A stretch of 14,373 nucleotides of DNA from an uncultured Campylobacter sp. Its GTDB lineage: Bacteria > Campylobacterota > Campylobacteria > Campylobacterales > Campylobacteraceae. The DNA is taken from NCBI RefSeq assembly GCF_938015785.1, contig NZ_CALLWC010000029.1, positions 1 through 14,373 of the forward strand, read 5' to 3'. This document shows positions 7,539-14,060 of the stretch, piece by piece. Below the pieces are notes generated by a model. The model was not told where the DNA came from. It searched no databases and worked only from the letters and a program-made list of their open reading frames with translations. Every line of letters begins with the position of its first letter. Within the stretch, counting starts at the first letter, position 1. The position numbers and the translations under genes are program-made.

Positions 7539-7557
7539 CGGCGCTTTGATCGCGCCG
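7539..7557 (+). terminator. weak GC hairpin after mnmA
   Basis: CGGCGC, a 7-base loop TTTGATC, then GCGCCG form a perfect 6-bp stem 57 bases beyond the mnmA stop. No T run follows, so it is at best a weak or pause-type terminator. Confidence 0.3.
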
Positions 7558-7637
7558 CTTGGTTCGCGCTTGCTTTGTTAAATTTCATATCGAAAAAGAG
7601 ATTTACACTTTTGAATCCAAGCCGTTAAATTTTATCC

Positions 7638-7676
7638 CGTAAGCTCGGCGCGCAAATTTTATGCGCGTAGCTTACG
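7638..7676. terminator. strong two-part stem-loop in the convergent region
   Basis: An outer perfect 8-bp stem (CGTAAGCT with AGCTTACG) encloses a 3x1 internal loop and an inner 6-bp stem (CGCGCA with TGCGCG) around a 7-base AT loop. Total span is 39 bases with 14 paired positions on each side. Lying between converging genes it could act as a bidirectional terminator, though it lacks a long T run on either strand (GGCTTTT follows on the plus strand after about 7 bases). Confidence 0.5.
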
Positions 7677-7993
7677 ATTGAGGCTTTTAAATTTACGCTC
7701 TGTCGCTGTGTTACCTACACTGCTAGCGAAATTTACGAAAGTTGCGGCGCTAAAATAAAATTTACGGCGACGTCTTATCAAAGCGCGCCGTGACGCAAAG
7801 ATCGCGACCGATATAAAATATTTCGCGCGTCGTCGCGGCGGCGCGAAACGAAATTTGCGCACTTGCTCTAAAGGCGATTTGCGATAAAATTTAAACCAAA
7901 GCCCGCAGTGCCGCTTAAATTTCATGAATTTACGCAAAATCAAATTTTAAAATTTAGCAACGCTTTCTAGCGTCCAGGTAATGTCCATCGCGA

Positions 7994-9445
7994 CTAAAAT
8001 TCCACTCGCGTCTTTACCTCAAAAAGCAGCTCGCCGTCCACCGCCTCAAGCCCGCCGCTCTTTATCATCTCGCGAATTTTACTCGTGCCAAGGCCGCTTT
8101 TTTGAAGCAAAATTTCAACCAAGTCTAGATCCCTGATCTCATAAATGCACCGATCTATCAGCTGCGAAGAGCCCAGATCGTCAAAGTAGAAAAATCGCCC
8201 GCCGTTTGAATAGACCCAGCCATATAGCCCGCCGTGCACGCCGCCGACCCTGCGCCACTCATGCGGCAGCTCGAGCGCGAAAAGCCCGCTTTTGCGAGCG
8301 ACCAGCCTACGACTGCTGCGGCCGCCGCCCCAAACTTCGGCGCCTTCTAAAAAATATATCCGCTCGCCGCTTTGAAATACGCTGCCGCCAAGCGCGCGAA
8401 CCTCGCCCGCGAATGGATTGTCTGCCGCGCGCTTTTGCTTTCCGTCGTTCTCGTCGAAATAATAGATGCCGCCGGAAGCTGCAAAAAGTAGATGGTTTGA
8501 GTGCTCAAGCTGCCTATTTAGCGGAGTATAGGGCGCGGAGGCGGGGTCAAATTTTAAATCATTCGCAAAAACGTCGCCGCTTTTCGCATCCCACAAAAAA
8601 TAGTCCAACCACTGCCTCAAAAGTTCGTAATGCCCGCCGTTATCGCGCGCGTCAAGGCGCAGGTTTTTAAAATACACGTTCGCGCCGTCTGCGGCATAAA
8701 CGTCGCTCGCTCTGCCATCGCTTCCCTCTATCTGGCGCAGGCTCGCGGCATCGGCGCCGGGTAAAACCTCTCCTTTATAAAACGCGCAAGAGCCCTGCGC
8801 AGCGTAATACACGCCCGCGATTTGGCGCAGATCCGTAGCGTCCATGCGTTTAAATTTATAGAGGTAGCTTTGCGGCTTGGGCGCATCCCAAAAGATATGC
8901 GCCAAGGTTTCATAAGTGAGTTTAAGCGCTCCCAGCGCGTCGTTAGGCACCGCCTCGCCGTCGCAAAAATAACTAATCCGCCCGTCGCTTACGTATCCGA
9001 ACGCCACGGCTTTCGTGCGCGCGGGCTCCAGCTCGCTCATCGCGATGTTTCCGCAATATACGGCGTTTTTATCCGCGGCGACGTTGGAGCGGTAGCCGGA
9101 GCCGAAATCCAAAACCCGAAAGCTCGCCGCGTCCGCGCCCGGTATCGCAAAATAGCCCGCACCCACCACGAGGGCGTAAATTTCGCCATCTTTTTTATAA
9201 AAATCGCTGTATTTGATCTGCTCTTGCGGCGAGTAGTCGTCTGCGGAATTTATAACCGCAAACAGAGCGAGCACGCTAAAAGCCGCAAATACAAATGTCG
9301 CGCCAAGCGCGATCTTGCGCCAAAGCGGCATGCCCCGAGGCGCGTCTCGCACCGGCTTACGATCTGCTTCTACCTTGCGCGCCCTAGCTTTGCGCTTCTT
9401 TTGCGCGCGCTCATCCTTTGGCTCTTGCGTAAAATCCTCATACAT
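7994..9445 (-). CDS. membrane-anchored DKNYY-repeat protein
   Basis: A 483-residue protein with a highly basic N-terminal tail (residues 10-44), one transmembrane helix (about 45-65, preceded by LWRK) and a large domain expected to lie outside the cytoplasmic membrane. The domain carries repeats of the DKNYY type: the unit at 101-133 contains IPGADAASF then DKNAVYCGN, and that at 228-261 contains LPGADAASL then DGANVYFKN. Several further Tyr-rich beta-hairpin-like segments (SYLYKF, GGIYYFDEN, RFFYFDD) suggest a propeller- or beta-repeat architecture. The function of this family is unknown. The ATG at 9445 has GAGGC upstream; an in-frame TTG four codons earlier is less likely. A TACAAT -10 lies about 50 bases upstream. 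There is no signal cleavage or lipobox, so it is probably a bitopic inner-membrane protein. Confidence 0.75.
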   Translation of the reverse strand: MYEDFTQEPKDERAQKKRKARARKVEADRKPVRDAPRGMPLWRKIALGATFVFAAFSVLALFAVINSADDYSPQEQIKYSDFYKKDGEIYALVVGAGYFAIPGADAASFRVLDFGSGYRSNVAADKNAVYCGNIAMSELEPARTKAVAFGYVSDGRISYFCDGEAVPNDALGALKLTYETLAHIFWDAPKPQSYLYKFKRMDATDLRQIAGVYYAAQGSCAFYKGEVLPGADAASLRQIEGSDGRASDVYAADGANVYFKNLRLDARDNGGHYELLRQWLDYFLWDAKSGDVFANDLKFDPASAPYTPLNRQLEHSNHLLFAASGGIYYFDENDGKQKRAADNPFAGEVRALGGSVFQSGERIYFLEGAEVWGGGRSSRRLVARKSGLFALELPHEWRRVGGVHGGLYGWVYSNGGRFFYFDDLGSSQLIDRCIYEIRDLDLVEILLQKSGLGTSKIREMIKSGGLEAVDGELLFEVKTRVEF

Positions 9446-9477
9446 CTTTTGCCTCAAATTTAATCTCGCCGCAGATT

Positions 9478-9509
9478 GCGCGGCACTTGAAATTGTACAA
9501 AAGCGCGGC
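9478..9509 (-). promoter_or_regulatory. candidate promoter of the DKNYY gene with flanking direct repeats
   Basis: On the minus strand, TACAAT (bases 9497 to 9492) is a possible -10. It is flanked by two exact copies of GCCGCGC, at 9503-9509 and 9478-9484, spaced 25 bases apart. The repeats may be operator half-sites or a coincidence of the local GC-rich words. Confidence 0.3.
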
Positions 9510-9608
9510 TAAATTTATGAAATTTAACGCTACGGACAAATTCTAATTTAACTCTTTGCGACGCTAATTTATTTTACGAATGCCACAAAATCTCTGGCGA
9601 ATTTTAAT

Positions 9609-9947
9609 TCAAATCGCTTCGTAGCCGCACGGAATCGGCGCCGTAACGCTTGCAAACACAAAATCCTCATCGCCCGTATTTTTCATACCGTGGCACTCTC
9701 CGCTTTTGGAAATGATTAGATCGCCCGCACAGATCGGCACCTCCTCGCCCTTTCTCGGATAAAACACGCCGCGTCCGCTTAAGCAGATCCACACGTCATC
9801 TCCGTCTGGGTGAATATGCGGCGCTACGACCTGGCCGCGTTTGACGATCCAAACCGCGCCGCAAGTGGCCTCCGTAGTAAAAAATGTCGTTTTTACAGCT
9901 CGTTCGTCGCTACAAATAGCATCTTTTATATGAAAAATTCTTTGCAT
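9609..9947 (-). CDS. small single-domain cupin protein
   Basis: A 112-residue one-domain cupin. Motif 1 is seen as GQVVAPHIHPDGDDVW, with metal-type His44 and His46 and an Asp (50 or 51) where most cupins have Glu. Motif 2 is GDLIISKSGECHGMKN, with His86 and Asn90, but Lys81 replaces the usual Pro. Substrate cannot be told: such proteins include sugar isomerases, dioxygenases and regulators, and a polyketide-synthesis-like or mannose-isomerase-like label would be guesswork. ATG 9947 has a textbook AAGGAGCGAAA upstream; an upstream ATG adding 33 Arg/Cys-rich residues is rejected because that stretch overlaps the promoter. Five cysteines in so small a protein is noteworthy. Transcription starts from TGCTAAAAT at 9992-10000, and the DKNYY gene follows 163 bases downstream in the same direction. 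Confidence 0.85.
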   Translation of the reverse strand: MQRIFHIKDAICSDERAVKTTFFTTEATCGAVWIVKRGQVVAPHIHPDGDDVWICLSGRGVFYPRKGEEVPICAGDLIISKSGECHGMKNTGDEDFVFASVTAPIPCGYEAI

Positions 9948-9991
9948 TTTCGCTCCTTTAAGTTCACCGCATCCGGCGCGGTTTCGGCAGA

Positions 9992-10020
9992 ATTTTAGCA
10001 TTCTTTTCGTGCAACGAAAG
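9992..10020 (-). promoter_or_regulatory. cupin promoter with inverted repeat over the -35 position
   Basis: On the minus strand TGCTAAAAT (10000 to 9992) is an extended -10. Just upstream, CTTTTCGT-GCA-ACGAAAG at 10003-10020 is an inverted repeat (7 bp with one bulged T) covering the expected -35 position. This is a plausible operator or stem; no regulator can be named. Confidence 0.4.
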
Positions 10021-10090
10021 TGAAATTTCAAGCGCCAAACTCGCAACGCAACCTTAAATAAAAACTCTAAATTCTCGTTTTGCTATACGA

Positions 10091-10100
10091 TTTTTTTTTT
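10091..10100 (+). repeat. T10 homopolymer tract
   Basis: Ten consecutive T follow TGCTATACGA and precede GAGGATTGAG. It is the longest homopolymer noticed in the window and is not in a gene. Confidence 0.9.
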
Positions 10101-10471
10101 GAGGATTGAGATCGCATCTAAAAGTAAGAGGCGCATAAGCATGGTATTTGCGGATAGAATTTCGGCTTTAATTTAAGACGGAATTTTAAAAATTCTTCTA
10201 AATTTAAAACTGCTCTGCTAGATAAATTTATTAAATTTGATATGAGCTTTGCTTACGCGCTTTTGCCACCCAGCTTAAAGCCAAATCGTAGCTTTTATCA
10301 AAAACCTCGCATGGCGCAGACTTTACGGCAAGCTCCAAGTCGGTTTATAAATAGATGCTACCTCCGGCTTGTTTTAGCAGATACGCATTTTTGCGCCTCG
10401 AATTTTTGCACATTTTACGATAATGTTTTTATAGCGCGTAACATACTGATCACGAGCCGAGCGGGAGTTCA

Positions 10472-10504
10472 AAGAGATAGCGTTAGAATTTTGCACTATC
10501 TCTT
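10472..10504 (-). terminator. hairpin downstream of luxS
   Basis: AAGAGATAG at 10472-10480 and CTATCTCTT at 10496-10504 form a perfect 9-bp stem around a 15-base loop, 12 bases beyond the luxS stop on the minus strand. Only TTT follows on that strand, so termination may be partial. Confidence 0.5.
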
Positions 10505-10515
10505 AAATTTCAAAA

Positions 10516-11019
10516 CTATTTTATCTTGCTTGGATCCAGCGCAATCTCGTCGTTTTTGATCACGCCGATACCCTTATTTAGCACATTTTGCGCGATCTGT
10601 TTAGCTTCTGCTAGCGAGTGCATCGCGAAAGTGCCGCACTGAAATTTATTCAGTTCGGGGATCTCTGCTTGAGAGCCCACGCCCAAAATATCCTTCATAC
10701 TCGTGCTCCACGCCGCCGCGACAGCACTCTCGCTAGGCGCGCCGATCACGCTCATATAAAAGCCCGTGCGACACCCCATCGGCGAGATGTCGATGATCTC
10801 GATGTCCGCGCTATTTAGATGCTCGCGCATGAAGCCCGCGAAAAGATGCTCCAGCGTGTGGGTGCCGCGCTCGCTCATAATCTCTAAATTCGGACGGCAA
10901 AACCGCAGATCATAGACGCTAATTTTATCGCCGCTTTTGGTGCGCATGCTCTTTGCGAGCCGCACGCCAGGGGCATTCATGCGGGTATGGTCGACCTTAA
11001 AACTATCTAACAATGGCAT
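10516..11019 (-). CDS. luxS: S-ribosylhomocysteine lyase
   Basis: Cleaves S-ribosylhomocysteine to homocysteine and 4,5-dihydroxypentane-2,3-dione, the precursor of autoinducer-2. It belongs to the activated methyl cycle. The 167-residue product has the metal site HTLEH (His54, His58) and Cys128 (KFQCGTF). The catalytic Cys83 is in SPMGCRTGFYM. All key residues are intact and the length is normal. AAGGAGAAAAT precedes the ATG at 11019, with a TGTTAAAAT extended -10 about 30 bases further upstream. It stands alone, diverging from the tautomerase gene; no pfs/mtn, metE or metF neighbour is present in this window. Confidence 0.97.
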   Translation of the reverse strand: MPLLDSFKVDHTRMNAPGVRLAKSMRTKSGDKISVYDLRFCRPNLEIMSERGTHTLEHLFAGFMREHLNSADIEIIDISPMGCRTGFYMSVIGAPSESAVAAAWSTSMKDILGVGSQAEIPELNKFQCGTFAMHSLAEAKQIAQNVLNKGIGVIKNDEIALDPSKIK

Positions 11020-11047
11020 ATTTTCTCCTTAAATTTAGATCACGGCG

Positions 11048-11056
11048 ATTTTAACA
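11048..11056 (-). promoter_or_regulatory. extended -10 promoter of luxS
   Basis: TGTTAAAAT on the minus strand, about 30 bases upstream of the luxS ATG. It matches the TGnTAAAAT element found before the deaminase and cupin genes. Confidence 0.5.
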
Positions 11057-11096
11057 TAAAATTTCGCACTTTTAGGCGCACAGACGAAATTTTAGC

Positions 11097-11102
11097 TACA
11101 AT
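11097..11102 (+). promoter_or_regulatory. -10 box of the tautomerase gene
   Basis: TACAAT 23 bases upstream of the ATG at 11126, preceded by T-rich sequence. It shares the 106-base divergent region with the luxS promoter, the two -10 boxes being about 45 bases apart. Confidence 0.45.
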
Positions 11103-11125
11103 TACGCTTATTTTAAGGAGAATTA

Positions 11126-11335
11126 ATGCCCTACATAAACGTTAAAATTACCAAAGAGCGCGGCGGCTTAAGTCGTGAACAAAAAGTAAGGCTCGTCAAG
11201 AATCTCACCGATGCCCTCGTAGCCGTGCTGGGTAGGGGCGAGAAAACCACGGTAGTTACGATAGATGAAATATCCACTGACGACTACGCGATCGGCGGAC
11301 GACTAGTAAGCGAAATCAGGGAGCGGCAGAGCTAA
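11126..11335 (+). CDS. 4-oxalocrotonate tautomerase family protein (DmpI-like)
   Basis: A 69-residue member of the tautomerase superfamily. Pro2 directly follows the initiator Met and becomes the N-terminal catalytic base after Met removal. The pattern PYINVKI, then LSREQKVRLVKNLTDAL and TVVTIDEI, ending in YAIGGRLVSE, matches the DmpI-like subgroup also known from Helicobacter. Such proteins isomerise or tautomerise small 2-oxoacids; here no catabolic operon surrounds it, so its physiological substrate is unknown. AAGGAG 8 bases upstream fixes the start, which is also required by the N-terminal Pro. It diverges from luxS and is apparently monocistronic, followed by a hairpin at 11372-11402. 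Confidence 0.9.
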   Translation: MPYINVKITKERGGLSREQKVRLVKNLTDALVAVLGRGEKTTVVTIDEISTDDYAIGGRLVSEIRERQS

Positions 11336-11656
11336 GCTTGAGCGCCAGGCTAAATTTGAAAAGCTAAATTTTAGAATTTTAAAATTTTCATGTAAAATTC
11401 TATGCGGCAGGCTCCGCTTCTAAGGAAATAAAATTTGCGACAACCTCAGCTTGCAAAATGAAATTTTACGCTAAATTCCATGCTGTAAAATTCCAAAAAC
11501 CAACCGAGCGGAAATTTTAAAGCGGATCTATGGTGAAATTCTTTGAAAAAACCGGCAAGATAGAATTTATGCAAATTTCAAAATCTTACTAGATAAAATT
11601 TAAGTCTTGCAAGTTTAAAATTTCGCAAAATATAAATAGATGGTATTCTTAGCGAG
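11336..11656. other. 321-base intergenic region dense in AAATTT/AAATTC words
   Basis: This region lies between the tautomerase and yhbP 3' ends. AAATTT or AAATTC, or their complements, recur roughly every 10-25 bases, including a direct repeat GCTAAATTT at its start. No open frame with a domain or ribosome binding site was found. The hairpin at 11372-11402 is the only ordered structure. Confidence 0.55.
11372..11402 (+). terminator. AT-rich 10-bp stem-loop after the tautomerase gene
   Basis: TAGAATTTTA and TAAAATTCTA form a perfect 10-bp stem around an 11-base loop, 36 bases beyond the stop codon. The stem is nearly all A/T with no T run after it, so terminator function is uncertain. The arms contain the same AAATTCTA octamer that makes up the array at the right edge. 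Confidence 0.35.
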
Positions 11657-12070
11657 CTAGCGCTCCCAAATTAGCTTTTTGCCGAAAGTTAGAGTATTAT
11701 CGGTCATTTTCATCCAATCGATTCTGATCGTAAAAAAATCGGTCTCCATCGCGCGCGCAAACGGGAAGCGCTTAAGATATAGCGAGGTTTCGCGCTCATC
11801 CGCGCTACGGATATGGCCGCAAATCTGCACGCCTTTGATCCTACCTACAAATTTCGTATCCAGCGCGACCGTAGCCGCAACTCCGCGGTTGGCAAAGACT
11901 GCTTTGATATGCTCGGAGTCGCTCGCGCTTGCGATGATGAGCTCCTTATTTTGCGGATCGTAGGCATAAAATGCACTGCAGCAATATGGCAGATTATTGC
12001 GCAAAACTCCGAGAGATAGGAGCTTCATCCTGCCTAAAAACTCGTCGAATTTATCCTGAGCGGCACACAT
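11657..12070 (-). CDS. yhbP: YhbP-like (UPF0306) flavin-binding split-barrel protein
   Basis: A 137-residue protein resembling E. coli YhbP and the pyridoxamine-5'-phosphate-oxidase-like split-barrel fold. The match runs over most of the length: an N-terminal helix, then CSAFYAYDP, KGVQICGHI, RFPFARAME, and the C-terminal DNTLTFGKKLIW, close to the E. coli ending. No enzymatic activity has been established for the family; flavin or heme binding is inferred from fold relatives. The start at 12070 is chosen because AGGAGG lies 7 bases upstream; an ATG ten codons earlier falls within the promoter. A perfect TATAAT on the minus strand lies 22 bases upstream. It diverges from dut. Confidence 0.85.
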   Translation of the reverse strand: MCAAQDKFDEFLGRMKLLSLGVLRNNLPYCCSAFYAYDPQNKELIIASASDSEHIKAVFANRGVAATVALDTKFVGRIKGVQICGHIRSADERETSLYLKRFPFARAMETDFFTIRIDWMKMTDNTLTFGKKLIWER

Positions 12071-12091
12071 TTTAAGCCTCCTTTTTGCTAA

Positions 12092-12097
12092 ATTATA
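12092..12097 (-). promoter_or_regulatory. -10 box of yhbP
   Basis: Perfect TATAAT on the minus strand, 22 bases from the yhbP ATG. It is back-to-back with the dut -10 at 12119-12124, so the two polymerases would compete for overlapping DNA. Confidence 0.55.
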
Positions 12098-12118
12098 CAA
12101 TGATTTTCTTTTATTAGC

Positions 12119-12124
12119 TATAAT
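12119..12124 (+). promoter_or_regulatory. -10 box of dut
   Basis: Perfect TATAAT on the plus strand, 26 bases upstream of the dut ATG, with a T-rich stretch (TTTTCTTTTATT) upstream as in Campylobacter vegetative promoters. Confidence 0.6.
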
Positions 12125-12150
12125 CGCGAGCCAAAATTAGGAGAATTTTT

Positions 12151-12840
12151 ATGGAAAATTATAAAAAAGTAAAAGAGATGTTTTTGATGCAGCAAGCCCT
12201 AAACGACGAAACAAATGGCGTGGGCTGGGAGGACGGCTATACAAAAAACGGCAAACTTATCAACTGGAAGCGCTGCATTTACATGGAATGTGCAGAGCTT
12301 ATCGATAGCTTTGCGTGGAAGCATTGGAAAAATATCTCTGCAGCGCCGGACGTGAATAATATCGTCATCGAGATCGTTGATATTTGGCACTTCGTGATGA
12401 GTTATATTTTAGAGCAATATTACGGCGGCAAAGACATCGATCACATCGTAAGCGACGTCACGGCAGTAAGCGGATTTGCGGAGTTTAGCTCCTACGCCTA
12501 CGACGTGCGCGAATACAGCATCTACGAAATCGTAAACGACATCGAGCTAGTAATCCACGAAACAAGCGGCTTTGAGCTGCAAATCGGTGAGCTACTGACC
12601 GATTTTTTTCGCGTCGCGATTAAATGTGGCGTGAGCTTAGACATACTTTTTGCCAAATATATCGGCAAAAACGTGCTAAATAAATTCCGCCAAAATAACG
12701 GCTACAAAGAAGGCGACTACCGCAAAATCTGGGGAGACCTTGAGGATAACGAGGTGCTAATCGAGGTGCTATCAAAAGGCGCAGTAAGCGCAAACGAAAT
12801 TTACGAGCAATTGCAAAAGATCTACGACGCGACGAAGTGA
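12151..12840 (+). CDS. dut: all-alpha dimeric dUTPase
   Basis: Hydrolyses dUTP (and dUDP) to dUMP, keeping uracil out of DNA and supplying dTMP synthesis. The 229-residue product belongs to the all-helical MazG-related dimeric family found in Campylobacter, not the trimeric beta-type dUTPase. The metal-binding acidic residues are Glu46 and Glu49 in YMECAEL and Glu74 and Asp77 in EIVDIWH. The C-terminal GYKEGDYRKIWGD (about 184-196) is the conserved nucleotide-contacting segment. AGGAG 8 bases upstream supports the ATG at 12151. It is monocistronic, with its own TATAAT promoter diverging from yhbP. All expected residues are present. Confidence 0.94.
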   Translation: MENYKKVKEMFLMQQALNDETNGVGWEDGYTKNGKLINWKRCIYMECAELIDSFAWKHWKNISAAPDVNNIVIEIVDIWHFVMSYILEQYYGGKDIDHIVSDVTAVSGFAEFSSYAYDVREYSIYEIVNDIELVIHETSGFELQIGELLTDFFRVAIKCGVSLDILFAKYIGKNVLNKFRQNNGYKEGDYRKIWGDLEDNEVLIEVLSKGAVSANEIYEQLQKIYDATK

Positions 12841-12870
12841 AGTCGTGGGTTTGCGCGCGAGATTTCCCTT

Positions 12871-12888
12871 TGAAATTTTGAAATTTCA
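12871..12888 (+). terminator. AT-rich palindrome downstream of dut
   Basis: TGAAATTT-TG-AAATTTCA is a perfect inverted repeat 30 bases after the dut stop. It could fold as a 6-bp stem with a 6-base loop, but it is AT-rich and has no T run. Confidence 0.25.
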
Positions 12889-13008
12889 TCTATAAAATTT
12901 CGGCAGGCGAATTTTAAAAAAGGGCTTTGGTTTGGAATTTTACAATTTTGAGCCTGAAATTTTACGTAATGCCAGCTCATTTATAAGAGGCAAAATTCCG
13001 CGCAGCAA

Positions 13009-13024
13009 GCAAATAAATATTTGC
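13009..13024. promoter_or_regulatory. 16-bp palindrome GCAAATA-AA-TATTTGC
   Basis: A perfect 7-bp inverted repeat with a 2-base centre, too tight for a stable full-length hairpin but typical in shape of an operator for a dimeric regulator. It lies 223 bases before the EI24 start. No regulator family can be assigned. Confidence 0.3.
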
Positions 13025-13246
13025 AACAGGTAAAAACCAAGCTAGATCTAGTTTCTTTTTTACACACGATAAACAAGCAGATTAAACGCGGGCGAGCGAT
13101 CAAAGCATAAATTTCGTATTATAAGGCAGGATGAGCCGGCTAAAGCAAGCGAATGAGCCAAGCGAGCGGATTGATGAGGCGCGGTGCGGCAGCCAAGCTC
13201 AAATTCCGTCGCAAAAGTCGCTAAAATAACGCAAATAGGAGCATAC

Positions 13247-13987
13247 ATGGGTAGAATTTTTAATTTGGCGAAGCAGGATTTTTTTACGCGCAAATTTATT
13301 TTGCTCTCGCTACTACCACTTGTGTGCTCGCTCATAATCTTAGGCACGCTCGCGTTTTTCGGCGGCAAAGAGCTTTTTGACGCACTTTCTCAGGGCGCGC
13401 AAAGCGGCGATTTTAGCTTCTTGGACGAGCAGCGCTTCCCGGTAATTGCAAAAATTCTAAGCTTTGCTGCTACGAAGTGGATTATCGGCGCGATTTTTTC
13501 GGTGTTTGCCAGCTTTGCGGTACTGATGCTTAGCGTGTTTTGTGCGCTTATCATAGCAGGATTTCTGACGCCCGCAGTCACTAAAGAGATCAACGCCCGC
13601 CACTACCGCCTAATCCGCGCGGATGAAGCGAGCACGGCGCGAGTACTGAAGCTAATGAGCCTTGAAATTTTAAAATTTTTAGCGATCTTATTCATCTGCT
13701 CGGTGCTTTTGTTTGTGCCGGTAATAAATTTATTTATAATCAACGTGCCGTTTTTTTATATCTATTACAAGCTGGTTCTAATCGACGTCGCTTCAAATGC
13801 GTTAAGCGCGAAAAGCTTCGAGCGCTCTTATAAAATGGGTGGCGGATATAAATTTGCCCTAAGCGCTTTTATTTTTTATCTGCTGTGTTTGATCCCGCTG
13901 GTAGGATTATTTTTCCAGCTATTTTTCATCATCTTTTTGACGCACATAGTGCTGATAGACGAAAGCGCCCGCAATAAAAATCGCTAA
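13247..13987 (+). CDS. EI24/CysZ-like integral membrane protein
   Basis: A 246-residue polytopic inner-membrane protein with hydrophobic segments at about 17-38, 78-106, 141-170 and 204-235; the third and fourth are long enough to be hairpins. The conserved GFLTPAVTKEINARHY stretch after the second segment and the overall layout match the EI24 domain family, which includes the sulfate transporter CysZ. No sulfate-assimilation gene is nearby, so sulfate transport is not claimed. The ATG at 13247 has AGGAG 5 bases upstream; an upstream in-frame ATG at 13184 adds a polar leader without a binding site and is rejected. Expression may start from TAAAAT near 13222. The zinc-finger gene follows 73 bases downstream on the same strand. 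Confidence 0.82.
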   Translation: MGRIFNLAKQDFFTRKFILLSLLPLVCSLIILGTLAFFGGKELFDALSQGAQSGDFSFLDEQRFPVIAKILSFAATKWIIGAIFSVFASFAVLMLSVFCALIIAGFLTPAVTKEINARHYRLIRADEASTARVLKLMSLEILKFLAILFICSVLLFVPVINLFIINVPFFYIYYKLVLIDVASNALSAKSFERSYKMGGGYKFALSAFIFYLLCLIPLVGLFFQLFFIIFLTHIVLIDESARNKNR

Positions 13988-14003
13988 AGATTAACTAAAA
14001 TCA

Positions 14004-14026
14004 ATGAAAAATTTTGAAATTTTCAT
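14004..14026 (+). terminator. AT-rich inverted repeat after the EI24 gene
   Basis: ATGAAAA and TTTTCAT, 7 bp, flank a 9-base spacer 16 bases after the EI24 stop; a T6 run occurs about 15 bases further on. The AT-only stem makes efficient termination doubtful, and the same bases could belong to the next gene's promoter (TAAAAT at 14026-14031). Confidence 0.25.
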
Positions 14027-14060
14027 AAAATAGTGCAAAATTTTTTAAGAAAGGATTTCT

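Larger units (their letters stand above)
7483..7993. other. 511-base convergent non-coding region
   Basis: This lies between the ends of mnmA (plus) and the DKNYY gene (minus). The only long open frame, on the minus strand at 7659-7943, is Arg/Lys-rich, has no recognisable domain and no good ribosome binding site, and is not called. The stretch holds two hairpins (7539-7557 and 7638-7676) and AAATTT-type words spaced through alternating GC-rich DNA. It may include decayed sequence, but I recognise no gene remnant. Confidence 0.5.
9948..10515. other. 568-base intergenic region between cupin and luxS
   Basis: It contains the cupin promoter and inverted repeat at its left end, a run of ten T (10091-10100), and the luxS 3' hairpin at 10472-10504. 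A plus-strand open frame at 10242-10559 has no ribosome binding site, no recognisable domain, and runs into luxS on the opposite strand, so it is not called. The middle part shows AT-rich words and no feature I can name. Confidence 0.5.
12841..13246. other. 406-base intergenic region between dut and the EI24 gene
   Basis: It contains three short palindromes (12871-12888, 13009-13024, 13042-13051), AAATTT-type words in its first half, and a 32-codon open frame at 13131-13229 with a poor ribosome binding site. A TAAAAT near 13222 could be a -10 for the EI24 gene. No RNA gene or pseudogene is recognised. Confidence 0.5.

Noticed and set aside
7659..7943. 94-codon minus-strand open frame in the convergent gap
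   Set aside because: Arg/Lys/Phe-rich, no ribosome binding site, and it overlaps part of the strong palindrome. It looks like translated AT-word DNA.
8206..8670. 154-codon plus-strand open frame
   Set aside because: Antisense to the DKNYY gene, extremely Arg-rich, with no domain.
8822..9463. 213-codon plus-strand open frame
   Set aside because: It lies wholly antisense to the DKNYY gene, has an Arg/Ala/His-rich composition and no recognisable domain. Its length reflects the GC-rich third positions of the real gene.
10242..10559. 105-codon plus-strand open frame before luxS
   Set aside because: No ribosome binding site, no domain, and the last 44 bases run into luxS on the other strand.
13131..13229. 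32-codon open frame just before the EI24 gene
   Set aside because: AAGG is only 4 bases from its ATG and the peptide shows no hydrophobic, cysteine or other motif. Too short to support without expression data.
13247..13987. CysZ sulfate transporter as a specific assignment
   Set aside because: Only the broad EI24 family features are visible, and no cys genes are nearby.
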